From contig VYZB01000168.1 of assembly GCA_013397455.1 (NCBI GenBank), positions 524,839 to 588,838 on the forward strand: 64,000 nucleotides of DNA, given 5' to 3'. The notes beneath the pieces are model-generated. The model saw only the letters and a program-made list of their open reading frames with translations, made no database searches and was not told the origin of the DNA. Shown piece by piece: positions 49,903 through 62,205 of the stretch. The first letter of the stretch is position 1. Each line of letters opens with the position of its first letter. A program made the position numbers and the translations under genes. The stretch comes from Crotophaga sulcirostris. Lineage: Eukaryota; Chordata; Aves; Cuculiformes; Crotophagidae.

Positions 49903-49965
49903 CTGCGTACTGCTGCACTCCAGCGTAGGCTTGCTGCAAGGGATCAGCTGCAGTGGGGCTTTGTG
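49903..49965 (-). CDS. CELF4: CELF4 63-nt linker exon with weak 5' splice site
   Basis: This 63-nt coding exon is phase 1 at both ends, so skipping it would keep the reading frame. The acceptor is TCTCTACAG (AG at 49967-49966). With the base carried from the previous exon it encodes [21 protein letters not shown], the typical CELF4 linker segment. The donor is CAG|GTCGTTAG: it has GT but C at +3 and T at +5, so it pairs poorly with U1 snRNA. Read-through gives Gly-Arg-stop (TAG at 49897-49895), and an AATAAA follows at 49877-49872. The 6-nt donor extension that adds Gly-Pro in some mammalian isoforms (from memory) is not available here, because no GT lies at that offset. The joined product reads [13 protein letters not shown]. 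The exon is certain from its protein match; that it is alternatively used is an inference. Confidence 0.92.
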
Positions 49966-52900
49966 CTGTAGAGACATAAAAGAGAGAAGGAATTAAGGGG
50001 TTAATATATGAGAGGCACTCTCCCTTTTTCTTCCCTCATTAATATGTGGTGCGAGATAGATAGATTCACAGGGTGAAGGTCCAGAAGAGGAGCAGGTCTT
50101 TCACTCTGTGGACAGGACTGCACAGAGCTCCCCATGATGGTCAGGAAGGCTCTGTCCCTTGGCAGTCACCCTGTGAGACTTTGGAGCAGAGGGCAAACAA
50201 ACCTCCTCCCTTTCCCAAGTTTAAATTATGAAGCCCACCTCTGATCACACGGTTTTTTGGCATTGCAGTTATCAACCACAAAGAACCCTCATCTTCAGCC
50301 AGGACTGACACTGTGCTAGGTGCTGTGCAAACTCAGATCTCAGTGACAGCTACAGTCACATGAAACTTTCAACCAGAGCAGAAAACGACAGGGGTATAGC
50401 AGGAGAAAGGAGAGCAGAACAAAGCAATGTCTCCTGCCATCCCGACATCCCTTCGAAGGACTGTGTTGCTGCCAGGCAGCCCCCTGTGAGAGAGGAGATG
50501 CTGCTTGAAGGGGAGGGGGACTCCACTTGTCTGATCCAGGGAGGATGCTGTGAATCTCTGCGTAAGACATGCAGTCCCTTGCTGGCTTCAAAGTGCATTT
50601 TCTCTCTTTACAAGTGTGCATTCCTCCTCCCTAAAACTGTTTATTTTTGTGAAACTTTGAAGTCTAGCTCAAATACAGCCAAAGCTAGTTAAGATTTTTT
50701 TTCCCTCCCTTTGGTTGATATGGAGAGAAAAAGAGAGAGAGGGAAACGTGTTGGATAAGCTCTTTCTTTATCTGCAGCAATAAAATATTTAAAGCAAAGC
50801 TTGGCTGAACCCCCAGTCCAAATGTCACCTTGGCCCTAGTATTTCACTTCTTGTTATGAGTTTAATTTGTATTTATTGGTGCTGCACAGTTCTACATTTA
50901 TGCAATCCCTCCAGCTTCTTACTTGTAGGATGATCCCTTAGGGAACTGCCACTGCTTCCCCTCCATCCCACCTTTTTCCTTCCTACAAGGATAGAGCTGT
51001 AGTTGGAGGCAAGGTGTTGGAGAACATAAAGGTGTAGGCCTCTTGGAAAAAATTCTAGTTTCTCCTATTCAAGGAGAAACACTGATTGAATGCCTAGGTG
51101 TGGGGAGTTTGGCAAACATGAGTGTTATGTGCCCAAGGAACACAAACAGTTTTCTTACTGATGTAAACACCGGCTTGAATCTTAACTTCAAAGATCATCA
51201 TTGATCATGATGAAGCTTGCAAGATCTTGCACTTTTCTCCAAAATACAAAGACTAATAACAAGAAGACCAAACCCTTGAGAGGGTCAAGTCCAATTAGCT
51301 GGTTGAGACATGGAGACACCTGTTCATTATGGACATTATTGAATCACAAGGACTTTGAGGATGGGGTAGTCACAGGGAGAAATAAGCGGGATTTCAGCCT
51401 TAGCCTGGATTTCTTAGCTGACTTTTGGTAGGTTCATCAGTATGTTTGTATGTGAAATGGGAAAGTTACTACCCTACTGTAAGGATTTTCACACCTTGAA
51501 AAGCGATGTGAGAGGAATGTATTAAAACCTGTGGGAGATGGGTGGAAGGTATAGTGAAGATGCAAACCCATATTTTTAAAGACTAGATGCTCCAGAAAAC
51601 TGGAAGAAATGCTCAGAAAACATACAAACTGTTGCCATGTATTACTACCTTCTTGAAAAAGGAAGCAAATAGAGTGTATTCTTTTTAACTTCTGCTTAAA
51701 ACTGATTTCCTCTAAAAACAGAACATTGAGCACATTACTCCAGAAGAAAACTGAATGGCTATGAAAGGTTGAGTGATACATTGGTTTCTGCACCCCTTTG
51801 GGAGAAAAGATCTTAATAACTTGGACCCCACAAAATGACCAAGTCCAGTGAGGTAGAAGATACCACCTAAGAAAGCTGAGGGGACATATAGAAAAGGGAG
51901 AAAATCTTTATAAGACAGCTATGGTTTTGCAGTCTGTAGTAAAGAAGGTGATCTACCATGTCTTCTCAAAGGCAACCACTCTTCCTTGGCTGCATTCATC
52001 TGTTTATAGAGCTACAAGAAGAAATAGTCTTCACTGCTCAGGAGATATGCTCACAGCATTACCTTCTTCTCCAGTTGAGGCTGGACTCAGACATACTCAT
52101 TCACTCTCTGACACACTGAAAATTAGCAATAACTGCCTCTTCATTGTTACAGGAGACCTCATTGAACCGTACCTGTCTGACTATGGTCCTTTCTTTTATT
52201 CCTTGCCTTAGTGTGGCACATGTGGGAACTGCCCACTCTGAAAGCTATAACTCAGTGTACGTCCTGAACAGGACCACCTGGTTCACTGCAGACCTTCTCT
52301 GCTTACCCTGCCTGTGAGTATCCTGCCTGCCTTTCGAGCCATGGTCTACCATCCTAACTAAGCTTTTCTGTCTAGGAAATATATACTGAAAATCATGGTT
52401 CACCTTAAGGATTAAATATTAAAATGGGAAAAATACTTTATTTAAAGAGTTTGGAACAACAGACCTTTACATGCATCCTTTTTCCCTCCTACACAAAGCT
52501 TTGTTATTTTCCTGAGTCTTAATGTCTGGGCAGTATCTAACTGGGTGTTTCTTTCTCAAGAGGCTGCCTTGTGCCCCAGATCACGTGGGTAATTTCCTCC
52601 TGGCTCACAGATTCTTCCTTCAGTGGGAAGAATCTCACCTGATTTCAGTCAGCTTTGCTCCAAACTGGGAATCACTTATGCATAGGTAAAGAAGAGGCAA
52701 AGTAGCCTGTCTGTAACACTGACCTAAACATCCCCGGACATTCTTAAAAGTGAGTAAGTTGAAAACATCCCTGGGCTGTAGGACTAGACTACATGGGGAG
52801 GCTGCAACCCCTCGCCTGGGACTCTATGTTTTATTCGTAGTTTCATATCATACCTCAGCTGTTTGGGAAAAGCAATGGTGGAGAATCACCACCTGCAGAA

Positions 52901-55507
52901 ATTCAATTCAAGCAGCTCTTAAAAACAAAAGTGGTAACTTTAGCTCAATGAAGAACTCGCCTTCCTTAGCTCAAAGAGCATGTTTACTCAACAAATGGAG
53001 ATGTGACTTCATTTCAGTGATAGTGTCCGTGCTGGCCAACATGGCTTATGATGGGACACAGATTTCAGGGCTGGCTGAATACCCCAGCACGAAGCCAGGG
53101 TAGCTTGGGCAGCCATGAGCATACCTTCATGCTTCAGCTCACTCTGCCAGGTGAATTAAACCTAGTGAAGGGCGTAGCCGCCTGTTCTTCCAGCTGCAGT
53201 GTGGATGAAGCCAACAGTTGGTATTGACCCAGAAATCTCAAGACACAAATTAAGCATTTGAGGAAATTGTGGCCGTTTTGTGTTCAGTAAAGTAAAAGCC
53301 TTCCTACATTCTAATGACCCATGAGGATTTCAGCAAGGGTTCAAATCTGTGAGGGGTTCATAATCCAGAGGCAACGTGTTGCATGGGTTATGTGTGACTG
53401 TAGAGAGGAGCACACCGCATGCTAAAATTCAAAGTGATGGGGAGACATCAACCATTTCTGTATCTCAGCACAATGAGACCATGATGGAAGGCTGCTTTAT
53501 TCCTCCATAACGTACACATAGCTTAATAGGGTGTGCACCCCTGTGGCCCTCACAGATCATGCTGTGATAAGGAATGATAAGGATGACTTACACTGTGTCA
53601 CGCACTTTTCCTCCCCTTCCAACTGGCCAATCTTCTCTGTTACTGCAAATATTAGTGGAACACAAGCATGTGGGGCTGAGAGCAGACCTTAGCTCCTCTA
53701 CATGTTTTCTCCACCAGGCTATAAACTTCCTGTGGCCAGAAAGCTAGATAGCTGATTAAGGGCTACTAAGAACTATAGGTATATAGAAGATGCTAGATGA
53801 GGGACATGGTTATCATAAAGAACTTTAAGGGGGCTTTTGGACCAGAACTAGCGTATCTCTAGGTTGTGACGTCATCAGAAGATCTTGGATGTGCCGATGA
53901 CTATCTGTGCAAATATGCCCAGAGATAATATTTGAAATAGCTTTTCTTGTGGTCAGACTCACGGAGACCTTACATCCAACATACAGACATTTAAGAGCTT
54001 AAATGTAATGTAATGTGCACACTGAGGATAAGCTGGTGAAGTGAAAGAAGCAGAGAAGCTCCTGAGAGGCCAGAGGACAGCTATCAGTCATGTCAGCCCT
54101 GTTGAAGTCCATGTAGCCTTGCTGCTTTACAGGAGCTGAGGATCTGGCTTTACCAGGGCAAACTAAAGGTGTATTGTGAAAACAGATGCTAACAGTAACT
54201 TCATTTGGCAGCTCAGGGCAAGAGCTTTATCCCTGGACATCACCTCTATACTAATTTGTTCATTTCCAAATCTCAAAGGGAAAAATCCTACTTAGATACA
54301 ATTGTCTCTTTTCCTGATGATCTTAGACAAGATGCCACAAGGTGACCATGGCAGATAACCTTCCATAAACCTGGAGACATAAAACAAGCCGATGACCTAC
54401 TATATGGCCATAAATATAAATTTAACGAAGGCAGCACTTATTCATTAGGCAGAAGTCAAGAAATGACTCCCAAGTCTTTCAAAGAAAGTAGATCTGTTAA
54501 TGTCACTTTCTGAATCCTCTGCCTGATGCCAAAAAACAAGGATGATTTCCCAAGTCAGCATGAAATACCAGTGCTTTAAAATTAACATCAGGAAGCTTTC
54601 TTACTACTGATATATCTCTAGATTGGAATCCAACTTTTTAAAGGGGCATTCAGCTAGTGTTAGACCAACATTCAGCTTTTGTCAGAGAATGAAAGGATGG
54701 AGTTGGCAGAATGAAGCAAGTTGTTAAAAATAAATAAAATCAGTTTAAGTGGTGTTCGATATAGAATTCCTCCTGAGATGTCAGCAACCCAGCTACAGTG
54801 TCAGGCCAAGACCAGCTGTTATATAGATGCCTCAAGTGAAAATGGTTGCAGGGGATAATGGGCTCGAATCTGCCGTGATGATCAGGGATCTAAATCAGGA
54901 GCAGTTGCACTGAATCCAGTGGAGGTAGCGAGGAAAACGAATAATAGTTACTGCCTAAGCCATCAAGAGGCCCTTCAGCCTTCTCAGTGGGCTATGAGAC
55001 AGTGTCCCTCTCCCAGCCTGGGGTAAGAGAAATCCAAGAAAATCTGCTGTTTGAAATCGGAGGGGCCCAGTGCTTCTGGGAGACAAAAGCAGTGTCTGCA
55101 AGGTTTTGGGCCCCTAAAACACCCTGGGATTTAACTTTGGTGGAAGAAACCAGCAAAACATGCACCTATATGTTATTGTCTTTAACCCTGCTTCTGGTTG
55201 GCTATGCTTTTCCCAACAGACATGCATTATTCCATCTATTTAATTCTGTTTTCCAGCACTGCTGCCTGCTTGGGTCTACAAAAACATGTTATCACCTGTA
55301 CCCACAGCTTTGTGCTCTGCCCCATCTATCAGTTCCTGTCACTGTCTGGGAGGCATTTTACCACTCTCAAAGGAGCTGCAGCTGGGCCACTATCACCTCT
55401 GGAAGGGTGAGTGGGGGAGGAGGACTGTCAAAGAGAAGCAGCACTGTTCAGTTCAGTGCTGGGAACAAAATAAAGATAGCAGAAAAAAAATCTATGTGAA
55501 GCCCAGG

Positions 55508-55530
55508 ATTAAAATAAATAAATAAATAAC
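55508..55530. repeat. (AAAT)n microsatellite
   Basis: Five AAAT units next to the AT-rich block at 55540-55850. Confidence 0.9.
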
Positions 55531-55539
55531 TGAGGGGGA

Positions 55540-55850
55540 GGGTTCTATTCACCTTCTCCTTAAATCCAATTTAAATCACTCTCTACAGCCCTAATCTATA
55601 TCCATAATTATATCATTTCGTACAACAAGCTTGCGAGAGGTCTTAAGAAATTTATGTAGATTAAAATTCATGGGTGCCATAGTACAGATTCCATATTATT
55701 AAGATTGATTAGGACAGCTGATGCTGTGATTAAAGAAGCGAGCGTTTACTGTTGTAATTAATTAGGTATTCAGACACAACAATAACTGCAATAACAGAAA
55801 GAATGTGCTGATCCAGCAGAAAACAGAGACTGATCCTGTGTTTTATAGTC
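55540..55850. promoter_or_regulatory. Possible conserved non-coding element in the 12.1-kb CELF4 intron
   Basis: A dense set of AT-core motifs (CCATAATTATATCATT, ATTAAGATTGATTAGG, GTAATTAATTAGG) with a few CpGs (AAGCGAGCG, CTTGCGAG) in otherwise unique sequence. Enhancer-like; not aligned. Confidence 0.3.
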
Positions 55851-57059
55851 TCATTTTGCCATTTAGAGGCTGGACATCACTTAGTCAAAGACGTGTTGTC
55901 CCACTGTCACTTTCCTGACATGTCAAAGGAACCACGAAACACGCAGTACTTGTGCCCTCTCTGCTCCACCCTGTTAGTTGGAAAACCCCTTTTAGTAGCA
56001 TCTTCAGCTATTGTAGGTGTTTGGGACAACAAATGGGACTACTATGAAATTAATATAGCTTATCCCTGGAAATTGAGATTATCTTTATTATTTTCTTAGT
56101 AGTCTCACCTCCAAGTCACATCCCTAATTGAGGCTCTGCTAATACGGGTGCTGTGCAAACACATAATAGGAGTAGTTTCTGGCCATGAAGAACTTCCAGT
56201 GGATGAAGCAAGAAAGACAGAGATGACTCAGAAATGCAGAGAGCTGGAGGTGGCTGGCCAAAGTGACAAACTAGTCCAACAGCAAACTTAGGATCAGAAT
56301 CTCTTCCCTTTGCCTAAGGCCGCAAACACATAAGTCAGGGTCAGGTTTTAAAAACTATTAAGGCACTTTACTCCATGCTTTTGGGGAGCTCAGTTTAAAT
56401 GACTTTTGAAAATAAAGCTCAAGGTCTTAGCCTACTTAGGTGCCTCTGAAAACCTCAGCACAGAGACTGATTTGTATTTACACCTTCTTCCAGATCAGAG
56501 GAGAAAACACTTTGGCTCTGGAAAGGCTCCCACAACTGCCTTAAACAACCTCATTCATTATGGCTGCAGCATGATCGTTGGAAGTACATGGCATCATTAA
56601 AGTAGCTTAGACTACAATAGAAGATGGCAACTTGCTATTATATTTTTAATGAGTGCATTCCTTCACTTATTTATTTTACCCATAAAGCGTGGTTTATGGC
56701 ACATGGCAGATTGTTACAAATGGGTCAAATAAATGCTTCCTAGTCATAATGATGTTTCAGGTGCTAACTGTTGCAGTTTTGGAACTGCTGATTCAAAATA
56801 TGAATGTGAATGCTCTCACCTGGAGATTTAGGGTGGACAAATGCAACACAGCCAAAGCCATAGTAAGTAACTTAGTCTCAGGGACATTAAGCTAGGTACA
56901 TTTCTGGGGCACGTTTTATGTTTGGACCGAATGTTGTGGGTCTTGGTTTTCATCCTGGACCTTTTACAGATGCAGGCAGGTCACTCTTTTTCTATTGTCC
57001 TGATTCACCTCCTTTCTAAAGCCTTCTTGATTGACATCTTTCAGGACTTCAATGTCAGA

Positions 57060-57330
57060 GTGTGTGCTGGGTTAGGGTAAGTCACTCCGTTTCCCCGCCT
57101 GTGCAAAGGAAGCCCTAATTTTGCCCAGTGCATCTGGACGTGGTCTGTTGTGATTGGGACTAATCCTGGATCGTCCGGTCCAGAGCAGCAGCCGGCCCAT
57201 CAGCAGCACCGCTAGCTAATTGAGAAGCTAATAGGTAAGGCTGTCATATTAGCACTCCAGCAAAAACACCCCCACAAAATTAGCTTGCCTAATGATAATA
57301 ATTACAGATGGAGTTTGAATCTTGTCTCTG
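57060..57330. promoter_or_regulatory. Possible conserved non-coding element with CpGs
   Basis: It contains GGACTAATCCTGGATCGTCC (with the TAATCC core used by OTX/PITX factors), CCGGCCC, GCTAGCTAATTGAG and CTAATGATAATAATTAC. CpG content is higher than its surroundings. Enhancer-like; not aligned. Confidence 0.3.
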
Positions 57331-58528
57331 CTGGCAGTGGTTGAAATTGGTTACTGCCTGATAGCTCTTTGTTGAGCCAAGGAAAATGAATTGATGGTCT
57401 CGGTTCAGTTCCTAAGACATAAGTTTCTACAGCACAGGAATTCACCCGTGGGGGACACCTTTCCTGCCAATCTCAAAGGTGGCTTGGAAACATGGGCATA
57501 AAGGCTTAGCTGCTCATTCGTCCTCAGCTAGGGTTGGACCCCAAATAACGTATTATGTGGAGCTTGCTGCCTTGCTAGCCCAGACCACAGTGTAACCAAA
57601 GGGGAGTGGGAGGACCTCTGCTGTGTCCACAGAGAGGAGAGATAGAGTTAGTCCTGGCAGTGGTGGGCAGGCAGAAACAGAACCACTGTGTGCCTGAGAA
57701 CAGTAAATGAGGCAACACATTTATAATGTATTATGAACAAACAAGACAATCTTGCTTTTGTTTTTCTCAGCAACCTTAGCCCAGACTGGATGCAGTGAAG
57801 AATGATATGCATCCTGGAAAGCATTTCCTATCTAGGGCTCCACAAAGCTGTCATACCACTGGATGCATCCCTGGCTCTGGTCAACCTGGACATCCCTTGG
57901 CCCAAGAGGAATAAATAACTTCATCTGGGAGCTGTTGGATTCTATGGGGCATATTTCCTCCTCTTCCTAGGCAAACCACTGGGCAGAAGGCAACAGGGCA
58001 GTCTTCATGTTTTTATGGGGGCTCTGCTTTTTGCATCCTTCCAGATCTCCCATATCACTGATCCTTTGATGACCGATTTCTTCTCTCTCGTTCGCTACCC
58101 TTTGCTCTCCCCATTTTCTCAGCTTTTTCTCTGCTTCTCTTCCCAAGGAAGCTTTATTTTTGGAGCGAGCATTTTATCCAGTCCCTCAAAATGCAATCCA
58201 GTAGAGCAGGACCTGTTACCGAAGATCAGAATGCTGATGGTGTGAGACTCAGCACAAACTGCTGCAGATAGTCTCCACTGTTATTGCACATCACACATTG
58301 TTACAAGAGAGGCACTGGGCTCTGGGTGGCTAAAAAGCTTTGGCAGAAGAGCATATTTCCTGTTACTATGGCTAATATGGAAATGGCAAACGCTTTTGTG
58401 CTGCTGCAAAATGACTCACAAGATCATGGCACAACAAATTATGCTCTTTGTCCTCACTATATATTGTGAGCACATTGCCATCTTCAATAGCTCTGCAAGT
58501 TGAAAGACTAAAGGGCAGGCATCAATAA

Positions 58529-58795
58529 ACAAAAAGGCCAGCTTTCCAAAGGGACTCAGACTGGTGGAAGGGGAAACATTTATTCCTTTTTGATTCTATC
58601 CATGCCAAAAAGTGCACCGTGAGACGTTATGTACTGGTTGAGATTGGAGAAGGTGAAAGAAAGGCTTACAAAGTGTATGCCTGCAAGGAGTGCTTTTTTA
58701 GTGATACTGCAAGAATCCATAGCTTGGAGAGAGGCACTGAAGTGAACTCCTTCAGGCACTGGGCTGTGATCAGAGACGTGGTGAGTAGGAGTGTT
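58529..58795 (+). other. Unexplained 89-codon open block antisense to CELF4
   Basis: A plus-strand frame stays open from 58529 to the TGA at 58796-58798. It has no start codon near its 5' end. The later part reads like real protein: CTVRRYVLVEIGEGERKAYK, VYACKECFFSDTARI, then HSLERGTEVNSFRHWAVIRD. A consensus-like donor, GTGAGT, occurs in frame at 58781. I do not recognise the family; a C-x2-C pair is present but no full zinc-finger spacing. It could be an old retrocopy or repeat remnant, an exon of an antisense transcript, or chance. Confidence 0.2.
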
Positions 58796-61700
58796 TGACC
58801 TACTTTTGGCTTTGCCCCAAAGCCGTGGATGGTTCAGTGTTCTGACTCAAATGATACCATGTGCCCCCACTCCACTCAAAAGCAATCTTAAAAAAAAGAG
58901 CACAAGTGAAGACAGAAAAAAAAAGAGTGAATCTACAGAGTAAATACAGTCACATGATATAGACCTGTTTCTATAGTGCAATGACTGTGGAATTCTGGAG
59001 TCCTTTAGATGTAGCATCAAAAACATTATAGCTAGACAGAAATGTGGACATGTAGACAAAGTACACAGTTAATGGGATTTATTCAGGTCTGAATGGTGTG
59101 GATGTCATGGCTTTAAAGATTTTGATTGTCCTGTTTTACTATTTTCAGGCAACAAAGAACATTTTGGTACAGGATATAATGGTATAAACTCACATTTGAG
59201 TCTTTTGTGGAGTATGAAAGAACATCTGAAAGCAAAATTCAGGCTTTAAACAATATATGGCACATCATAATCATAGCAAGACTATAGTTATATACATAAT
59301 ACTGCAGCACTCTTGGCCACTTTCAGAATGAGACATACCATAAAAGAAAGTTGTTTGTAAGATGCTGACGTTAGATGATGACTAGCATGTTCTTTTCTTC
59401 TCTGTAATGTTAGTGCAATTGCCTGCTCAGCTTTAATATTTTATTTCTACTCTTGCATTTAGAAACACAGACATGCAGAACCACAGGACAGTGCCAGTAA
59501 CAGATGCTATAGAGGAAAGTGCAAAAAATCCCATAATGAACAATGATGGAATAAGCTGCCCAGTGATGAAAATTTCTTTTTAACTCCAAGCAATTAGTGG
59601 CTGGCTTATACCATAAAGCATGAAAGTTTGTGTCCTTTCTACATTTTTATCCAGTCTAATATGACTGTGGATGTTCTCATTACCCATATAAATGTCAAAT
59701 CCGTTTTTTTAAATGCTGCTAAGCTCCAGGTCTCAATAAAGTCTGTGGCAAGGAATAAAGTTTTGGAGAGTGCATAAATACTCATGAGAAGGAAGAGAAT
59801 ATGAAGGAGCAAACACATGATGTGTTCTACACCCAAACTGCTTCAAAGGAACTTGCTTTCAGAGTTTCCTTGCTGGTGGGGATAGGCAGAAATAATATGA
59901 GAGGTGAGAGTTTGACTTGCCACTGTTCCCTTTACAACTCTACTATAACTTGAGATGTCACGAAATTATGGAGAAGCTGAGCACCATGAAGGACCAATGT
60001 ACTGCTGAAGACACATGGAGATCAATCCAAACTTTACACAAAGGAGGTTATTTGGATGTCAGATTTAGTAACAGAAAGGAGCCTCTCTGCCTGCAGTGAG
60101 GTGGAGTAAGGGTGACTGTCACCTTTCAGTGTGTTAGGTTGTTGGTGTTTGGGTAGGGACTTACTGTGAATTGCTGGCAGAGTAAGTCTCTCCAAAACTC
60201 AGAGAGAATCAGATTAAGGCCTTTGAGTTTTATATAATCATGGATGAAATACTTAACTGAAATCTTTCTTTAATTATGGGGGTATTTGGAGATAGTAATA
60301 AAAGCTCAAGTTGTGAAGATTCATATAGAAAGATCACCTTTTCTCTGATAAGTGCAGTAATGAATCATAGAAGATTAGCTAAAAGGAGCTAGATAAATGA
60401 GAAAACAGGTAGACGTAGAAATGAATGAATAAAGATATAAAGAGAGATGATAGACTGGCAAACAGGTAGATACTTAGATGTATGGTTGAACAGATGGCTA
60501 TATTTATACAGCCTTAAAACTAGGATACTTTCTTGCTGCTGCGGCTGAGATCGCTGGGCACACTAAGGGCTCCCTCCAGTCTTATCATGTCTCTGTTAAA
60601 CCTCCAAGAGCTCCCCATCCCTCTAAGTGGCTACAAACATGCATACCTAACACAGGCACAGTAAGCCCCTTGATTTCAATTCCAATTAAAGTTGAACTCA
60701 TGGCTAAATGTTTACAAGGTGGAGACGCGGGAAATGAAAATTATTTTTTCTATACTCATGACATTTCTGGTCTTTGCTACATTCACAGATTTTGTTCAGT
60801 GACATTGTCTCAGAAGTAACTGAGTAAGGCTTTTGTATTTCTGTGTTATGTGATATTTTTCCTTGTAGCTCGCAAAGTCCCCTGTGATATTGAATCTTCT
60901 GAGTTTTCAGGACTGGTTATTGTTGAAAGTATATTTTTCTTAGGGGTTTTGCAGGCTTTTTGGCTGGAGCGTCTGACTCAGTGTTTGATTTCCTAACAGA
61001 CTAGATCAATCTATAAGTGCCCCAGGGTAAAATACTCCTTTGCCAGCTGGTGGCTAGGATCAATTAGCAACATTTACTTAAATTTTTATTGTTATGACTG
61101 TTATTATTACTATGTGTACAGCAACAGTAAGGAATATCTCCCTAGCAGAAGTACCGCATGGAGGAGAGGACTGTGTCCCTGAGGACGCTGAAAACATGTA
61201 GGTGCATATTAAGGACTTGTAAGCCCCTGAGCTGTTGGTGAATACAGCCTCAGAGTGTCCGTGTCTTTGTAAATACAGGTATAGGGGTAGGTATGTATCC
61301 TTTAGCTTCCCTCACTCATTCCTGACTCCTAGAGCTTGCAAAATCACTCCTTCACCCCTTTTGAGCTAGTCACAGACTATGAAATCCAGCAGCAGTTCTG
61401 CAGTGGTGTGCTGCTACAGGGTGAAGCTAAGCCTGTTCTGTGGCTGTGGTAAAGGAGCTTCAGGCCTAATAAGGCAACAGGATTTGGTTGCAGTAAGCAT
61501 TTTGGAGACCAGAATCCACTGTCTGCTTACATTGTCTGAGACATGGAGTGGTTTGGATCAGCAGCTATGTGGACCCTCTGGACTAATCTTCCCAGATCTA
61601 TCTGACTGCAAGGGAATTCCAGCAGGAGATACCAACGGTGGGTGCTAGGAGATGCAAATAGGCTTAGCACAGGTGCTTCAAAGTGAGCCAGGAGCAAGGC

Positions 61701-62055
61701 CCTTGGCAGTACTGCTAGGAGATCTGCCAGCATGAACGGGTCAGATCAAACTTCAGCTAAAGTGAAACGTGCTGAATGTCCTGATGGTATTCTCCAGAGA
61801 AGTCATCCAGAAGTTGAGTGCTCAATTTTTCATCATACAAATTTTCCACCTCCAACGTGCTCTTGGTGTCTGCCATCACAATTTAAGTGTATAACAACTC
61901 TATCTGTATGAGAACTGACTACAGCAATGCTGGAGTGAGTCTTGATCGTGCAAGATATAACCCTTCTGAGTTGGTTCATGCTAGACAAAGCCCATGGATT
62001 AGGACTCTGTAATACTGAAGGAGCAGGTTGAGGGTACAGCATTGATCTGGCTTAC

Positions 62056-62205
62056 CTGGGTAAGGGTGTATGCCATTAGCAAACACGGCTTCTGCAGCGG
62101 GCTGCCCATTAGCCTGCGGCGGGAGGCCAGTGAAACCATTCACCCCAATTGGAGATGGGATGCTAGGCACAGCTGGTGCAGTTATGCCAGGAGGCGTGCT
62201 TCCAC
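62056..62205 (-). CDS. CELF4: CELF4 linker exon (first CELF4 exon in the window)
   Basis: This 150-nt internal coding exon of CELF4 is read on the minus strand. CELF4 is an RNA-binding protein that controls splicing, stability and translation of neuronal mRNAs. The exon starts after a TTGCAG acceptor (AG at 62207-62206) and ends before a GTAAG donor (62055-62051). Both borders are phase 1. The translation includes [19 protein letters not shown], then [20 protein letters not shown] and FANGIHPYP. This matches the divergent linker between RRM2 and RRM3 of vertebrate CELF4, as I remember the family. The linker is Pro/Ala/Gly-rich, has no catalytic residues, and is thought to mediate splicing activity and protein contacts. 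It distinguishes CELF4 from CELF1/2, whose linkers differ. CELF3, CELF5 and CELF6 are the nearest alternatives, but I believe their linkers differ here. RRM1, RRM2 and the start codon lie upstream, beyond the window. Confidence 0.93.

Larger units (their letters stand above)
49966..62055 (-). other. CELF4: CELF4 intron of 12.1 kb
   Basis: The donor is CCCAG|GTAAG at the 62 kb end and the acceptor CTACAG at the 50 kb end. The intron contains two homeodomain-motif-rich blocks (55540-55850 and 57060-57330), an (AAAT)n repeat and an unexplained plus-strand open block (58529-58795). A GCATG pentamer (a weaker RBFOX core) lies at 61977-61981, about 75 nt downstream of the donor. Nothing else in it could be assigned. 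Confidence 0.9.

Noticed and set aside
54987..55499. 170-codon plus-strand open frame antisense in the CELF4 intron
   Set aside because: No domain I know. The hydrophobic middle (LLSLTLLLVGYAF) alone is weak evidence, and the C-terminal part runs into simple sequence.
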